In this document: positions 1-7,330 of the stretch, in pieces
Layout of the letters: every line of letters begins with the position of its first letter
Numbering within the stretch: position 1 is the first letter of the stretch
Assembly: GCA_910577215.1 (NCBI GenBank)
Contig: CAJTMQ010000005.1
Location: forward strand, 244-45,737
Direction of reading: 5' to 3'
Length of the DNA stretch: 45,494 bases
Origin: an uncultured Eubacterium sp.
GTDB taxonomy: Bacteria > Bacillota > Clostridia > Oscillospirales > Acutalibacteraceae
Position numbers and translations under genes: made by a program
Notes under the pieces: model-generated
Seen by the model: the letters and a program-made list of their open reading frames with translations, nothing else
Databases searched by the model: none
Told to the model about the DNA's origin: nothing

Positions 1-1077
1 GCCGAGGGACTTCCCGGCAAGCGCTATTACGGCGGATGCCAGTATGTTGATATCGTTGAGAAAATTGCTATAGACAGAGCCTGTGAGCTTTTTGGTGCAA
101 ATTATGCCAATGTGCAGGCACATTCAGGTGCGCAGGCAAATACGGCAGTTTATCTTGCTCTTCTTAAACCGGGCGATACCGTTATGGGTATGAGCCTTGA
201 TAACGGCGGTCATTTAACGCACGGCTCACCTGCAAATATCAGCGGTAAGTATTTCAATTTTGTGCCTTATGGTGTTAATGATGAAGGCTATATTGATATG
301 GCAGAATTTGCAAAGCAGGTTAACAGAGTTAAGCCAAAACTTGTTGTTGCTGGTGCTTCTGCTTACCCGCGTGCAATAGATTTTAAAACAATGGCTGATA
401 TTGCACACGCAAACGGTGCAATGTTTATGGTTGATATGGCGCATATAGCAGGTCTTGTGGCAGCAGGTCTTCATCAGAGCCCTGTTCCTTATGCGGATGT
501 TGTTACAACAACAACTCATAAAACCTTAAGAGGTCCGAGAGGCGGTCTTATTCTCTGCAATAATGAATATCTTATTAAAAAGCTTAATTCTGCTGTGTTC
601 CCGGGTACTCAGGGCGGTCCTTTAATGCATGTTATTGCGGGTAAGGCTGTTTGTTTCGGTGAGGCTCTTAAGCCTGAATTTAAGGAATATCAGCAGAGAG
701 TTATAAATAATACCAAGGCACTTGCAAAGGGTCTTACAAGCAGAGGTCTTAACCTTGTTTCAGGCGGAACCGATAACCACCTTGTGCTGCTTTCACTTAT
801 CGGCACAGGTGTTACGGGAAAAGAACTTGAAGCAAGACTTGATGAGGTGCACATCACGCTCAACAAGAATACGGTTCCTAATGAGCCGCTTTCTCCGTTC
901 GTTACATCAGGTGTACGTATCGGTACGCCTGCTGCAACAACAAGAGGTCTTAATGAAGAAGATTTTGAAAAGATTTCAGAGTTTATTTATCTTGCAGTTA
1001 CTGATTTTGAAAATCAGAAGGATTATATCAATAAGGGTGTTGCAGAAATCTGTGCAAAATATCCTCTTTATGAATAA
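1..1077 (+). CDS. glyA: Serine hydroxymethyltransferase, 5'-truncated by the window edge
   Basis: PLP enzyme that interconverts serine and glycine while loading a one-carbon unit onto tetrahydrofolate, in the cytosol. The reading frame is open from base 1, so the start lies outside the window; 358 residues are visible and roughly the first 55-60 are missing compared with the usual 410-420. The visible part begins just before the family motif PGKRYYGG, contains the PLP region QAHSGAQAN, the dimer/PLP segment VDMAHIAGL and the lysine motif TTTHKTLRGPRGG, followed by the conserved FPGTQGGP block. An internal Met at 112 is not the start, because the family sequence continues upstream of it. It is followed 33 nt later by a glycerophosphotransferase gene in the same direction with no terminator between. 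Confidence 0.97.
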   Translation, partial: AEGLPGKRYYGGCQYVDIVEKIAIDRACELFGANYANVQAHSGAQANTAVYLALLKPGDTVMGMSLDNGGHLTHGSPANISGKYFNFVPYGVNDEGYIDMAEFAKQVNRVKPKLVVAGASAYPRAIDFKTMADIAHANGAMFMVDMAHIAGLVAAGLHQSPVPYADVVTTTTHKTLRGPRGGLILCNNEYLIKKLNSAVFPGTQGGPLMHVIAGKAVCFGEALKPEFKEYQQRVINNTKALAKGLTSRGLNLVSGGTDNHLVLLSLIGTGVTGKELEARLDEVHITLNKNTVPNEPLSPFVTSGVRIGTPAATTRGLNEEDFEKISEFIYLAVTDFENQKDYINKGVAEICAKYPLYE

Positions 1078-1110
1078 TTAATTTAACTTTCGGTAAAGGA
1101 GTGAGAAAAA

Positions 1111-2301
1111 GTGACCGTATTGTTCGCAAAAATATTCGGCGTAATTATGGGCTGTATTTATTCTGTTTTTAAGCTTGGTAAAACAGAGAATAAGGTTACT
1201 TTTATCTCACGCCAGAGCGAAACTCCGTCAATGGATTTCCGATATATTATTGATGAACTGAAAACAAATTATCCGCAGTATAAAGTTGATGTATTATGTA
1301 AAATGATACCGTCGGGAATTTTCGGAAAGGCTTTATATTTATTTGAAATGCTTCGGCAGATGAAGGCTCTTGCAACATCAAGGGTTGTTGTACTTGACGG
1401 ATATTGCATTCTTGCCTGTATGCTGAAGCATAAAAGTGATTTGAAAATCATTCAGCTCTGGCATGCACTTGGCTCGTTCAAACGCTTCGGCAAGTCCATA
1501 CTTGATATGGAGGGCGGAAGCTCAAGCGTGGTAGCCAATGCGTTTAAAATGCATAATAATTATGATTTGATTGCCGCTAGCGGTGATGAATGTGTTAAAT
1601 ACTTTTCACAGGCGTTTGGGCAGCCAAAGGAAAAATTCATTCCTATCGGCATACCGAGGATGGATTATTTAACAGACGAAAATGAAACACAGCGTTTAAA
1701 AATCGATATTTATAAGGCTTATCCTGAACTGGATAACAGCAAAAAGAATATTCTGTATGTGCCTACCTTCAGAGATACTGATGAGGATACGGCAGAGCTC
1801 CGCAAGGCAACACAGGAGCTTATTTATGCGGTAGATTATTCAGAATATAACCTTATAGTTAAGCATCACGTTGTGGATACAAACAAGGAAGAAATCTATA
1901 TTGACTCACCTGATAATGAAAAGGTAAGTGAGCAGTTTACAGGTATGGATTTTATGGCAGTTGCAGATGCAGTTGTAACCGATTACAGCTCTATAATTTA
2001 TGAAGCACTGCTTAAAAATCTGCCGATATATATTTATTGCTTTGACAGTGATAAGTATCTTGATGAACGCGGCTTTTATATTGATTTCTGGAATGATATT
2101 CCTGCGGCATATTCAAAAAATGCGCAGGGAATTATTAAAGAAATCGTGTATAAAAATTCCGTTTCTGCCGAGATAACAGAGCAGTTTAAAAAAGATTATG
2201 TAAATAAAAAATTCCCTTCAATAACAAAAGTTTACGGTGAAATTATTGATGAGCTTATAAAGGGGACATATGATAACCGTTATAATTATAAGGACGTATA
2301 A
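1111..2301 (+). CDS. CDP-glycerol glycerophosphotransferase family protein (copy 1)
   Basis: Likely transfers glycerol-phosphate (or a similar polyol-phosphate) from a CDP-activated donor to a wall- or lipid-linked acceptor at the inner face of the membrane, as TagB/TagF enzymes do. The 396-residue protein shows the family's signature blocks: QLWHALGSFKRFG near residue 116, IGIPRMDYL, YVPTFRDT, and VTDYSSIIYEAL with DERGFYIDF towards the C-terminus; the His of WHA and the DYSS Ser/Asp region are typical of PF04464. The start is a GTG preceded by AAAGGAGTG with good spacing. The first 20 residues are hydrophobic, consistent with peripheral membrane binding. A second family member follows after 2 nt. 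Acceptor and donor cannot be decided from sequence; no CDP-glycerol synthase gene is in the window. Confidence 0.88.
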   Translation: MTVLFAKIFGVIMGCIYSVFKLGKTENKVTFISRQSETPSMDFRYIIDELKTNYPQYKVDVLCKMIPSGIFGKALYLFEMLRQMKALATSRVVVLDGYCILACMLKHKSDLKIIQLWHALGSFKRFGKSILDMEGGSSSVVANAFKMHNNYDLIAASGDECVKYFSQAFGQPKEKFIPIGIPRMDYLTDENETQRLKIDIYKAYPELDNSKKNILYVPTFRDTDEDTAELRKATQELIYAVDYSEYNLIVKHHVVDTNKEEIYIDSPDNEKVSEQFTGMDFMAVADAVVTDYSSIIYEALLKNLPIYIYCFDSDKYLDERGFYIDFWNDIPAAYSKNAQGIIKEIVYKNSVSAEITEQFKKDYVNKKFPSITKVYGEIIDELIKGTYDNRYNYKDV

Positions 2302-2303
2302 AA

Positions 2304-3431
2304 ATGAATAAGCTTTTATCTTCGTTTTACCCTATGCTTCAAAGGGCAAGATTTTTTAAGTTTATATCACTGTTTAATAAGGCGAAAAGAGCACCGCTTG
2401 AAGAAAATAAAATTCTTATGTTCACAACCTCGCGCGGAAAGCTCGGCGGAAACCTTATTGCCATAAAAAATTATATTGAAAATAACAATATACCGTGTCA
2501 AGTAACTGCCTTTACAAGCGTTGATATGCCTGATGATAAAGCAGTTGCATATGAAATGGCAACAAGTAAGTTTATTCTTGTTGATGATTTTGAACCGATT
2601 GTTTACGTTCTCAAGCTTCGTGAAAATCAGCATCTTGTGCAGGTTTGGCACGCTATGGGTGCATTTAAAAAATTCGGTTACAGCAGAAAATCTGCAGAAA
2701 AAAATTCTTTAACACATAAAAATTATACAGAAGCAATTGTTTCTTCTCCCGAAATCTCTGCCGTTTATGCACAGGCGTTTGGCATTGATGAAAGCAGAAT
2801 AAAGCCTGTTGGTGTTCCGAGAACGGATATGCTTTTTGATGAAGATTATAAGGCAAAAACCATTGCAAGGCTTTACGAAAAGGAACCAAGGCTTAAAGAT
2901 AAAAAGATATGCCTTTTTGCACCAACCTTCAGGGGAAGTAATGTTCACGATGCTTATTATCCCAATGATTTTCTTCATATAGAAAAGCTTTTAAATGAGC
3001 TTGGTGATGATTGGGCAGTCATTGTAAAATATCATCCGTTTATAAAAAATCCTCCCGAGATTCCCGAAAGTGTTAAAAACAGCGTGTTTGATTTCGGTGA
3101 TGAACGTGAGATTAATGATATTCTTTTTATAACAGATGTGCTTGTAACAGATTATTCATCTGTTATTTTTGAAAATGCAATTTTGAATAATCCGCTGGTG
3201 CTCTATGCTCCCGATTTGGAGGAGTATGACGGCGAGCGTGGATTTTATTTTGAATATAATGCCTATTCCTGCGGGCAGATTGTTAAAAGGGAAAGTGACC
3301 TTGCTGCGGCAATCAGAAATGCAGGAAGCAATAATGAAAAAATGGAAGAATTCAGAAAACGCTTTGTTTCTTTGTGTGACGGAAATTCGTGCAGGCGTTT
3401 TGCTGAAGAAATTTTAAAGGCGAAATCATGA
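2304..3431 (+). CDS. CDP-glycerol glycerophosphotransferase family protein (copy 2)
   Basis: Second PF04464-type polymerase or primase, 375 residues. It repeats the same signature blocks as the gene before it: VQVWHAMGAFKKFGYSR near residue 113, VGVPRTDMLF, FAPTFRG, KYHPFIK, VTDYSSVIFENAIL and GERGFYFEY. The two proteins are clearly related but diverged, which in wall teichoic acid loci is usual for a priming enzyme followed by a polymerase or for two enzymes with different acceptors. It starts with ATG only 2 nt after the previous stop and its own stop overlaps the next start by 4 nt, so translation is probably coupled. Which copy primes and which polymerises cannot be told here. Confidence 0.87.
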   Translation: MNKLLSSFYPMLQRARFFKFISLFNKAKRAPLEENKILMFTTSRGKLGGNLIAIKNYIENNNIPCQVTAFTSVDMPDDKAVAYEMATSKFILVDDFEPIVYVLKLRENQHLVQVWHAMGAFKKFGYSRKSAEKNSLTHKNYTEAIVSSPEISAVYAQAFGIDESRIKPVGVPRTDMLFDEDYKAKTIARLYEKEPRLKDKKICLFAPTFRGSNVHDAYYPNDFLHIEKLLNELGDDWAVIVKYHPFIKNPPEIPESVKNSVFDFGDEREINDILFITDVLVTDYSSVIFENAILNNPLVLYAPDLEEYDGERGFYFEYNAYSCGQIVKRESDLAAAIRNAGSNNEKMEEFRKRFVSLCDGNSCRRFAEEILKAKS

Positions 3432-4615
3432 GTTACGAGTTATCAAAAAAGTATGCAAATCTGAAGCCATCTGCAGTAAGGGAAATACTTAAAGCAACAA
3501 GCCAGCCGGGGATGATTGCCTTTGCCGGCGGTTCACCTGCGGTTGAAGCGTTTCCGTGCGAAGAGGTGCAGCTTCTTTCAAATAAAATATTAAGTGAAAA
3601 CCCAGTTGCAGCACTTGTTTACGGTGTTTCGGAAGGGTATGAGCCGTTAAGAAATCACGTTAAGCAATGGTTGAAAGAAAGAGAACATGTCGGCAGTGAG
3701 GATGATGTTGTTTTAATTACCTCGGGCGGTACACAGGTTATGGATATTGCCACTCGCGTACTTACTTCGGAGGGAGATGCCGTTATCTGCGAGGATCCGT
3801 CATTCATAGGCTCTTTGAACTGTTTTCGCTCCCATGGCTGTGAGCTTGTAGGTGTTCCGATTGATGCGGATGGTATGAATATTGAAGCACTTGAAAAGGC
3901 AGTTAAAAATACGCCGAATGCTAAATTTATTTATACAATTCCTAATTTCCAGAACCCGGGCGGTACAACGCTGAGCCTTGAAAAACGCAGAAAAATGTAT
4001 GAAATTGCAAAGGAAAACAATCTTGTTATTCTGGAAGATAATCCTTACGGCAATTTAAGAGTTGAGGGTGAGGATGTGCCGTCAATCAAAAGTATGGATA
4101 CAGACGGAATCGTAGTTTACGCAGGCTCCTTTTCAAAAATTCTTGCACCCGGTATAAGAGTTGCCTATGCGGTTGTTCCAAAAAAAATGGCAGGTGCGTT
4201 CACAATCGGAAAGCAGGTTTCGGATGTTCATTCGGGTGTGCTTAATCAGATGATTGTTTCACGCTGGTTTGATGAGTATGATGTTGATGTGCATATTGAA
4301 AATATCAGGCAGATTTACCGCAGAAAGCTGAATCTTATGTGTGACTGCCTTGATAAATACTGCGGTGATTTTATATCATATGTAAGGCCGCAGGGTGGTT
4401 TATTCATCTGGGCAAGATTGCCCGAAAATGTTGATATGCTTGAATATGTAAATAAACTTATAGAACGCAGGGTTGCAGTTGTTCCCGGTACAGCTTTTAT
4501 GACGGATGACACTGCACCATGCCATTACATCCGCCTTAATTTTTCAACACCTGCCGATGAGGATATTATTAAAGGAGTTGAAATTATGGGTGAAATTGCA
4601 AAAGAATATAATTAA
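3428..4615 (+). CDS. PLP-dependent aminotransferase, class I/II (2-aminoadipate/MocR-like fold without DNA-binding domain)
   Basis: Cytosolic fold-type I aminotransferase of 395 residues. The N-terminus has the subgroup motif MIAFAGGSPAVEAFP, then SGGTQVMDIATRVL (cofactor phosphate region), PNFQNPGGTTLS, LEDNPYG (Asp to the PLP ring nitrogen) and the Schiff-base lysine in GSFSKILAPGIRVAY, followed by the Arg-containing C-terminal RLNFSTP. This pattern is typical of the 2-aminoadipate/valine-pyruvate aminotransferase group related to MocR regulators, but there is no GntR-type winged helix in front. The substrate is not predictable; aromatic or branched amino acids, or 2-aminoadipate, are all plausible. 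It overlaps the upstream gene by 4 nt and lies 13 nt before trpS. Confidence 0.9.
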   Translation: MSYELSKKYANLKPSAVREILKATSQPGMIAFAGGSPAVEAFPCEEVQLLSNKILSENPVAALVYGVSEGYEPLRNHVKQWLKEREHVGSEDDVVLITSGGTQVMDIATRVLTSEGDAVICEDPSFIGSLNCFRSHGCELVGVPIDADGMNIEALEKAVKNTPNAKFIYTIPNFQNPGGTTLSLEKRRKMYEIAKENNLVILEDNPYGNLRVEGEDVPSIKSMDTDGIVVYAGSFSKILAPGIRVAYAVVPKKMAGAFTIGKQVSDVHSGVLNQMIVSRWFDEYDVDVHIENIRQIYRRKLNLMCDCLDKYCGDFISYVRPQGGLFIWARLPENVDMLEYVNKLIERRVAVVPGTAFMTDDTAPCHYIRLNFSTPADEDIIKGVEIMGEIAKEYN

Positions 4616-4628
4616 AAGGTGAAATATA

Positions 4629-5636
4629 ATGGAAGAAAATAAAACAGAAAGAAAGAAAAGAAGCCTGTCACTCATTCAGCCTACATCAGTTCCGACTCTT
4701 GGAAATTATCTTGGAGCAATGAAGGGATGGCCGTCCTTTCAGGAGGAGTTTGATACGGTTTACGGTGTTGCCGATCTGCATTCAATAACTGTTCGTCAGG
4801 AACCAAAGAAGTTAAGACAGCAGACACTTGAGCTCTATGCAATGCTGCTTGCAGTAGGTCTTGATCCTGAAAAGGGAATCGTTTTTGTTCAGTCACAGGT
4901 GCCTGCACATTCGCAGCTTGCTTGGTTGCTTAACTGCTATACCCAGTTCGGCGAACTCAGCAGAATGACGCAGTTTAAGGATAAATCCTCACAGCACAGT
5001 GATAATGTTAATGCAGGTTTGTTTACATATCCATGCCTTATGGCTGCCGACATTCTTCTTTATCAGGCAGATATTGTTCCTGTAGGTGCGGATCAAAAGC
5101 AGCACGTGGAAATCTGCCGCGATATTGCAAACCGCTTCAACGGAGTTTACGGGAATGTATTCACAGTTCCTGAGCCTGTTATTCAGAAGAATGGTGCAAG
5201 AGTTATGAGCCTTGCAGACCCAACAAGAAAAATGAGCAAGTCAGATCCTAACCCTAAGGGTACTGTATACCTGACCGACGAACCGAACGTAATTATGAAG
5301 AAGTTCAAGTCTGCTGTTACGGACAGTGAAATGAGCGTTCGTTATGCAGAGGGTAAGGACGGAATAAATAATCTTATGACGATTTATTCTGCAATAACCG
5401 GTGACAGCTTTGAAAAGATTGAAGCAGATTTTTCAGGCAAGGGCTACGGTGATTTCAAAACCGCAGTGGGCGAGGCTGTTGTTGAAGAACTCAGACCTGT
5501 TCAGGAAAAATTCAAGCAGTATATGAATGATAAGGCATATCTGACCGAATGCCAGAAAAACGGTGCTGAATTTGCTTCCCGCATTGCCGGCAGAACTCTT
5601 AATAAGGCAATGAAGAAAATAGGATTTTTGATTTAA
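4629..5636 (+). CDS. trpS: Tryptophan--tRNA ligase
   Basis: Class Ic aminoacyl-tRNA synthetase that charges tRNA-Trp. The 335-residue length is normal for bacterial TrpRS. The HIGH-equivalent is PTLGNY at residues 22-27, and the second signature KMSKS sits at about 202-206 in the string RKMSKSDPN; the family blocks YPCLMAADILLYQAD and PVGADQKQHVEICRDIA lie between them. The start ATG is preceded by AAAAGGTGA. With only 13 nt to the previous gene there is no room for a T-box leader, so expression must follow the upstream operon. A strong hairpin terminator follows 9 nt after the stop. Confidence 0.97.
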   Translation: MEENKTERKKRSLSLIQPTSVPTLGNYLGAMKGWPSFQEEFDTVYGVADLHSITVRQEPKKLRQQTLELYAMLLAVGLDPEKGIVFVQSQVPAHSQLAWLLNCYTQFGELSRMTQFKDKSSQHSDNVNAGLFTYPCLMAADILLYQADIVPVGADQKQHVEICRDIANRFNGVYGNVFTVPEPVIQKNGARVMSLADPTRKMSKSDPNPKGTVYLTDEPNVIMKKFKSAVTDSEMSVRYAEGKDGINNLMTIYSAITGDSFEKIEADFSGKGYGDFKTAVGEAVVEELRPVQEKFKQYMNDKAYLTECQKNGAEFASRIAGRTLNKAMKKIGFLI

Positions 5637-5645
5637 TAAAGACAA

Positions 5646-5671
5646 GGGCGGATATTATCCGCCCTGTTTTT
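5646..5671 (+). terminator. Rho-independent terminator after trpS
   Basis: Perfect 8-bp stem GGGCGGAT/ATCCGCCC with a 3-nt loop, followed by TGTTTTT. It ends the glyA-to-trpS transcription unit. Confidence 0.9.
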
Positions 5672-5704
5672 GTTGTAAATATTCAGATTTTTAAATGCTT
5701 GTAG

Positions 5705-5734
5705 GGAGCGATGACCACATTGCTCCGCTTTTTT
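5705..5734 (+). repeat. Second hairpin with T-tract; possible dispersed palindromic repeat
   Basis: A 9-bp stem (GGAGCGATG with CATTGCTCC, one G-T pair, loop ACCA) is followed by GC and six T. It lies 33 nt after an already complete terminator, so it is not needed to end trpS. Its layout (TTGTAGGGAGCG at the left edge, short loop) resembles the small imperfect palindromes scattered through many clostridial genomes. With one copy in the window, repeat status is a guess; it can also simply be a backup terminator. Confidence 0.45.
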
Positions 5735-5954
5735 GTATTTTTTATTTATACATTCGGTACGATGTGATTATTGTACCTCGAAAAAATTTATATCATAAAA
5801 TTTTTATACACTTAAACCTACGGAATTTTGTAAAATATTCAATAATGTTACATGGATTTTTCTACAAACTTCTAATTTTTATAATGTTATTATGTTTTTA
5901 CTTACTTTCATATTAAAAGTCTTTTGATTAAACTTCAAGAGATAAAAAGAAATC
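5735..5954. other. Very AT-rich spacer without a recognisable gene
   Basis: This stretch between the trpS terminators and the toxin-antitoxin promoter is strongly AT-rich. The reading frames present are low-complexity (Phe/Leu/Ile/Tyr-rich) with no ribosome site. I see no RNA gene or repeat here. The abrupt drop in GC marks the left edge of an accessory block. Confidence 0.6.
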
Positions 5955-5983
5955 TTGTATAAATTAATCTTTTGTGGTATTAT
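5955..5983 (+). promoter_or_regulatory. Sigma-A-type promoter for the toxin-antitoxin pair
   Basis: TTGTAT at 5955-5960, 17-nt spacer, TATTAT at 5978-5983, with TGG directly before the -10 (extended -10). The predicted transcript starts near 5990, followed at once by AAAGGAG at 5995-6001 and the ATG at 6012. Confidence 0.6.
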
Positions 5984-6011
5984 CTACTAGTTTGAAAGGA
6001 GTACTTTTTAT

Positions 6012-6188
6012 ATGTGTGAAAGAAAAACTATTAAAGAAGATGAGCTTGATATAGTGTTTGCTAAAGCAGCAGATTTAGTTATACAAAAAAAGAAGTTAAA
6101 AGGTGTTCCTATTTCCAGATATGATATAAAAACAAAAAGAGCTTATTTGGAATATCCGGACGGAAGGGTCGTTTATGCCGAAGCCTGA
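6012..6188 (+). CDS. Small protein upstream of zeta-like toxin, putative antitoxin
   Basis: A 58-residue ORF starting MCERKTIKEDELDIVFAKAA and ending DGRVVYAEA. It is preceded by AAAGGAG with 10-nt spacing, and its last 14 nt overlap the start of the zeta-like kinase gene, the usual order and coupling for an antitoxin-toxin pair. The N-terminal half is charged and probably helical with a Lys-rich KKKLKG segment; the C-terminal part (ISRYDIKTKRAYLEYPDG) looks like a short beta hairpin. I do not recognise it as the classical epsilon antitoxin, which is a three-helix protein of about 90 residues. The antitoxin role is inferred from position only. Confidence 0.7.
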   Translation: MCERKTIKEDELDIVFAKAADLVIQKKKLKGVPISRYDIKTKRAYLEYPDGRVVYAEA

Positions 6189-6756
6189 AATTGTTGTAAT
6201 TGCCGGTCCGAATGGTAGTGGAAAAAGCACTTATACAGAATTTATCGTAGGACCAAATCAATTTGCTGATGAATCATTTGAGTACATTAATGCTGATGAT
6301 ATTCAGAAATCCACAAATTGCGATGCATTAGATGCGGCTGTTTTAGCAACCGAAAAAAGAGAAACTGCATTAAAAGAAAAAAGAAACTTTGCTTTTGAAA
6401 CAGTTCTTTCGACCAGAAGGAATTTAGACCTTTTGATAAAAGCAAAGGAGCAGGGATATTTTATAAGATGTTTTTACTTTCTTACCGCAAACGCTTCAAT
6501 TAATGTTCACAGAATTAATTCAAGAGTTGAGGAAGGTGGGCATGGAGTACCCGAAGAAAAAATCAGATCCAGATATGCCAAGGCACTGTCCTTAATTCCG
6601 GAATTAGTGAATGTGTGTGATTCATTAAATGTTTGGGATAACTCAACTGAAAAGCCGTACAGAATTTTTAGAAAGAAAAAAGATTGTATTGATATTTTTG
6701 AAAATCCTATTTGGGATATGGATGAGATTGAAAAATTAACAAGAATTAATGATTAA
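6175..6756 (+). CDS. Zeta-toxin-like P-loop kinase
   Basis: Member of the zeta-toxin family (PF06414-like), enzymes that in characterised cases phosphorylate UDP-N-acetylglucosamine and so poison cell-wall synthesis. The 193-residue protein has Walker A GPNGSGKS at residues 11-18, NADDI at 39-43 (Asp candidate for substrate activation), FETVLS around Glu75, and the arginine block HRINSRVEEGGHGVPEEKI followed by RSRY at 131-134, which matches the ATP/substrate-contacting arginines of the family. The start at 6175 lies inside the upstream small ORF (14-nt overlap). It is shorter than plasmid zeta proteins (about 290) but normal for chromosomal homologues. The true substrate (UDP-sugar or another small molecule) is unknown. 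A terminator follows at once. Confidence 0.85.
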   Translation: MPKPEIVVIAGPNGSGKSTYTEFIVGPNQFADESFEYINADDIQKSTNCDALDAAVLATEKRETALKEKRNFAFETVLSTRRNLDLLIKAKEQGYFIRCFYFLTANASINVHRINSRVEEGGHGVPEEKIRSRYAKALSLIPELVNVCDSLNVWDNSTEKPYRIFRKKKDCIDIFENPIWDMDEIEKLTRIND

Positions 6757-6791
6757 AATAGTGTTGGAGTGATTTCTCCAACACTATTTTT
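6757..6791 (+). terminator. Terminator of the zeta-like toxin operon
   Basis: 13-bp perfect stem (AATAGTGTTGGAG and its complement) with a 6-nt loop, running into TTTTT, directly after the toxin stop codon. Confidence 0.9.
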
Positions 6792-6975
6792 GTATAATCT
6801 GTATCATGAGAAAGGATTACAGTATTTACCAATCTGCAGATTAAAACTATACCGCAAGATTGAACTCATATGTAAGATGCTGTGGTTGATTTGGATTCTC
6901 CAATATGATTTTGCTAAATATACTGATAGTACAGAACACATTATATATAATATGGTATGCTTAATGTCGCAAAAG

Positions 6976-7007
6976 TAAAAAGGCTTTAACCCAAATAGTT
7001 AAAGCCT
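6976..7007 (-). terminator. Terminator of the HTH regulator gene
   Basis: Read on the minus strand: 10-bp perfect stem AGGCTTTAAC/GTTAAAGCCT with a 7-nt loop, followed by TTTTTAC. It begins 2 nt after the stop codon of the small HTH gene. Confidence 0.85.
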
Positions 7008-7009
7008 GT

Positions 7010-7210
7010 TTAATCTTCAATATATTCTAAAATATCTTCAACTCTGCATTTTAAAATTTTGCATAAATCATCAATTGTGAGAGTGCTTATACCTTGATTT
7101 TTTCTTAGTCTGTTAATTGTTGCACTACTTACATTATGTTTTTGAATCAGCGCATATGTGCTGATTTCTTTTTCTTTTATTGTATTCCAAAATGGTTCAT
7201 AAGTTATCAT
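7010..7210 (-). CDS. Small Cro/CI-type HTH transcriptional regulator
   Basis: A 66-residue one-domain DNA-binding protein. The sequence shows an HTH of the XRE family: KEKEISTYALIQKHNVSSAT, then INRLRKNQGISTLTIDDLCKIL and the closing helix CRVEDILEYIED. I chose the ATG at 7210 (MITYEPFW) because it has GGTGAT at 7220-7215 and because the upstream in-frame ATGs at 7222 and 7255 lie in or next to the predicted -10 and -35 of its own promoter. It is transcribed divergently from the GLUG-repeat gene; the two promoters overlap, so it probably represses that gene and/or itself. It has no dimerisation or sensor domain. Confidence 0.85.
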   Translation of the reverse strand: MITYEPFWNTIKEKEISTYALIQKHNVSSATINRLRKNQGISTLTIDDLCKILKCRVEDILEYIED

Positions 7211-7226
7211 TTTTATCACCATTTTA

Positions 7227-7255
7227 ATATTAAAATATAGTCTGATACTTGACAA
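7227..7255 (-). promoter_or_regulatory. Promoter of the HTH regulator gene
   Basis: On the minus strand TTGTCA (7255-7250), 17-nt spacer, TAATAT (7232-7227). The transcript would start near 7220, giving an almost leaderless mRNA that begins at the GGTGAT ribosome site. Its -35 box shares five bases with the -35 box of the opposite promoter. Confidence 0.6.
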
Positions 7256-7277
7256 TAGTACAGATTATGACTATAAT
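7249..7277 (+). promoter_or_regulatory. Perfect-consensus sigma-A promoter of the GLUG-repeat gene
   Basis: TTGACA at 7249-7254, exactly 17 nt, TATAAT at 7272-7277. Both hexamers match consensus fully, so the unrepressed promoter should be very strong; this argues for a repressor, for which the divergent HTH gene is the obvious candidate. Confidence 0.8.
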
Positions 7278-7304
7278 TAAATATGGTCACAAAGCTGACT
7301 ATAA
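7268..7304 (+). promoter_or_regulatory. Candidate operator: direct repeat TGACTATAA over the -10 and start site
   Basis: TGACTATAA occurs at 7268-7276, overlapping the -10 box, and again at 7296-7304 downstream of the start site, with 28 nt between repeat starts; TGGTCA lies between them in inverted form. This placement would suit repression by the neighbouring HTH protein. It is an inference from repeat position. Confidence 0.4.
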
Positions 7305-7330
7305 AATACTAAAAGTATGGAGAAAGAAGA

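Noticed and set aside
4616..4628. T-box riboswitch before trpS (and before leuS at 34381-34383)
   Set aside because: The gaps to the preceding genes are only 13 and 3 nt, so no T-box leader can be present.
5695..5916. 73-residue plus-strand ORF downstream of trpS
   Set aside because: It begins at the second hairpin, lacks a ribosome site, and reads as low-complexity Phe/Leu/Tyr sequence.
6769..6978. 69-residue plus-strand ORF after the zeta-like toxin
   Set aside because: It starts inside the terminator stem, has no ribosome site, and its composition (many Leu, Ile, Tyr, Cys) is that of random AT-rich DNA.
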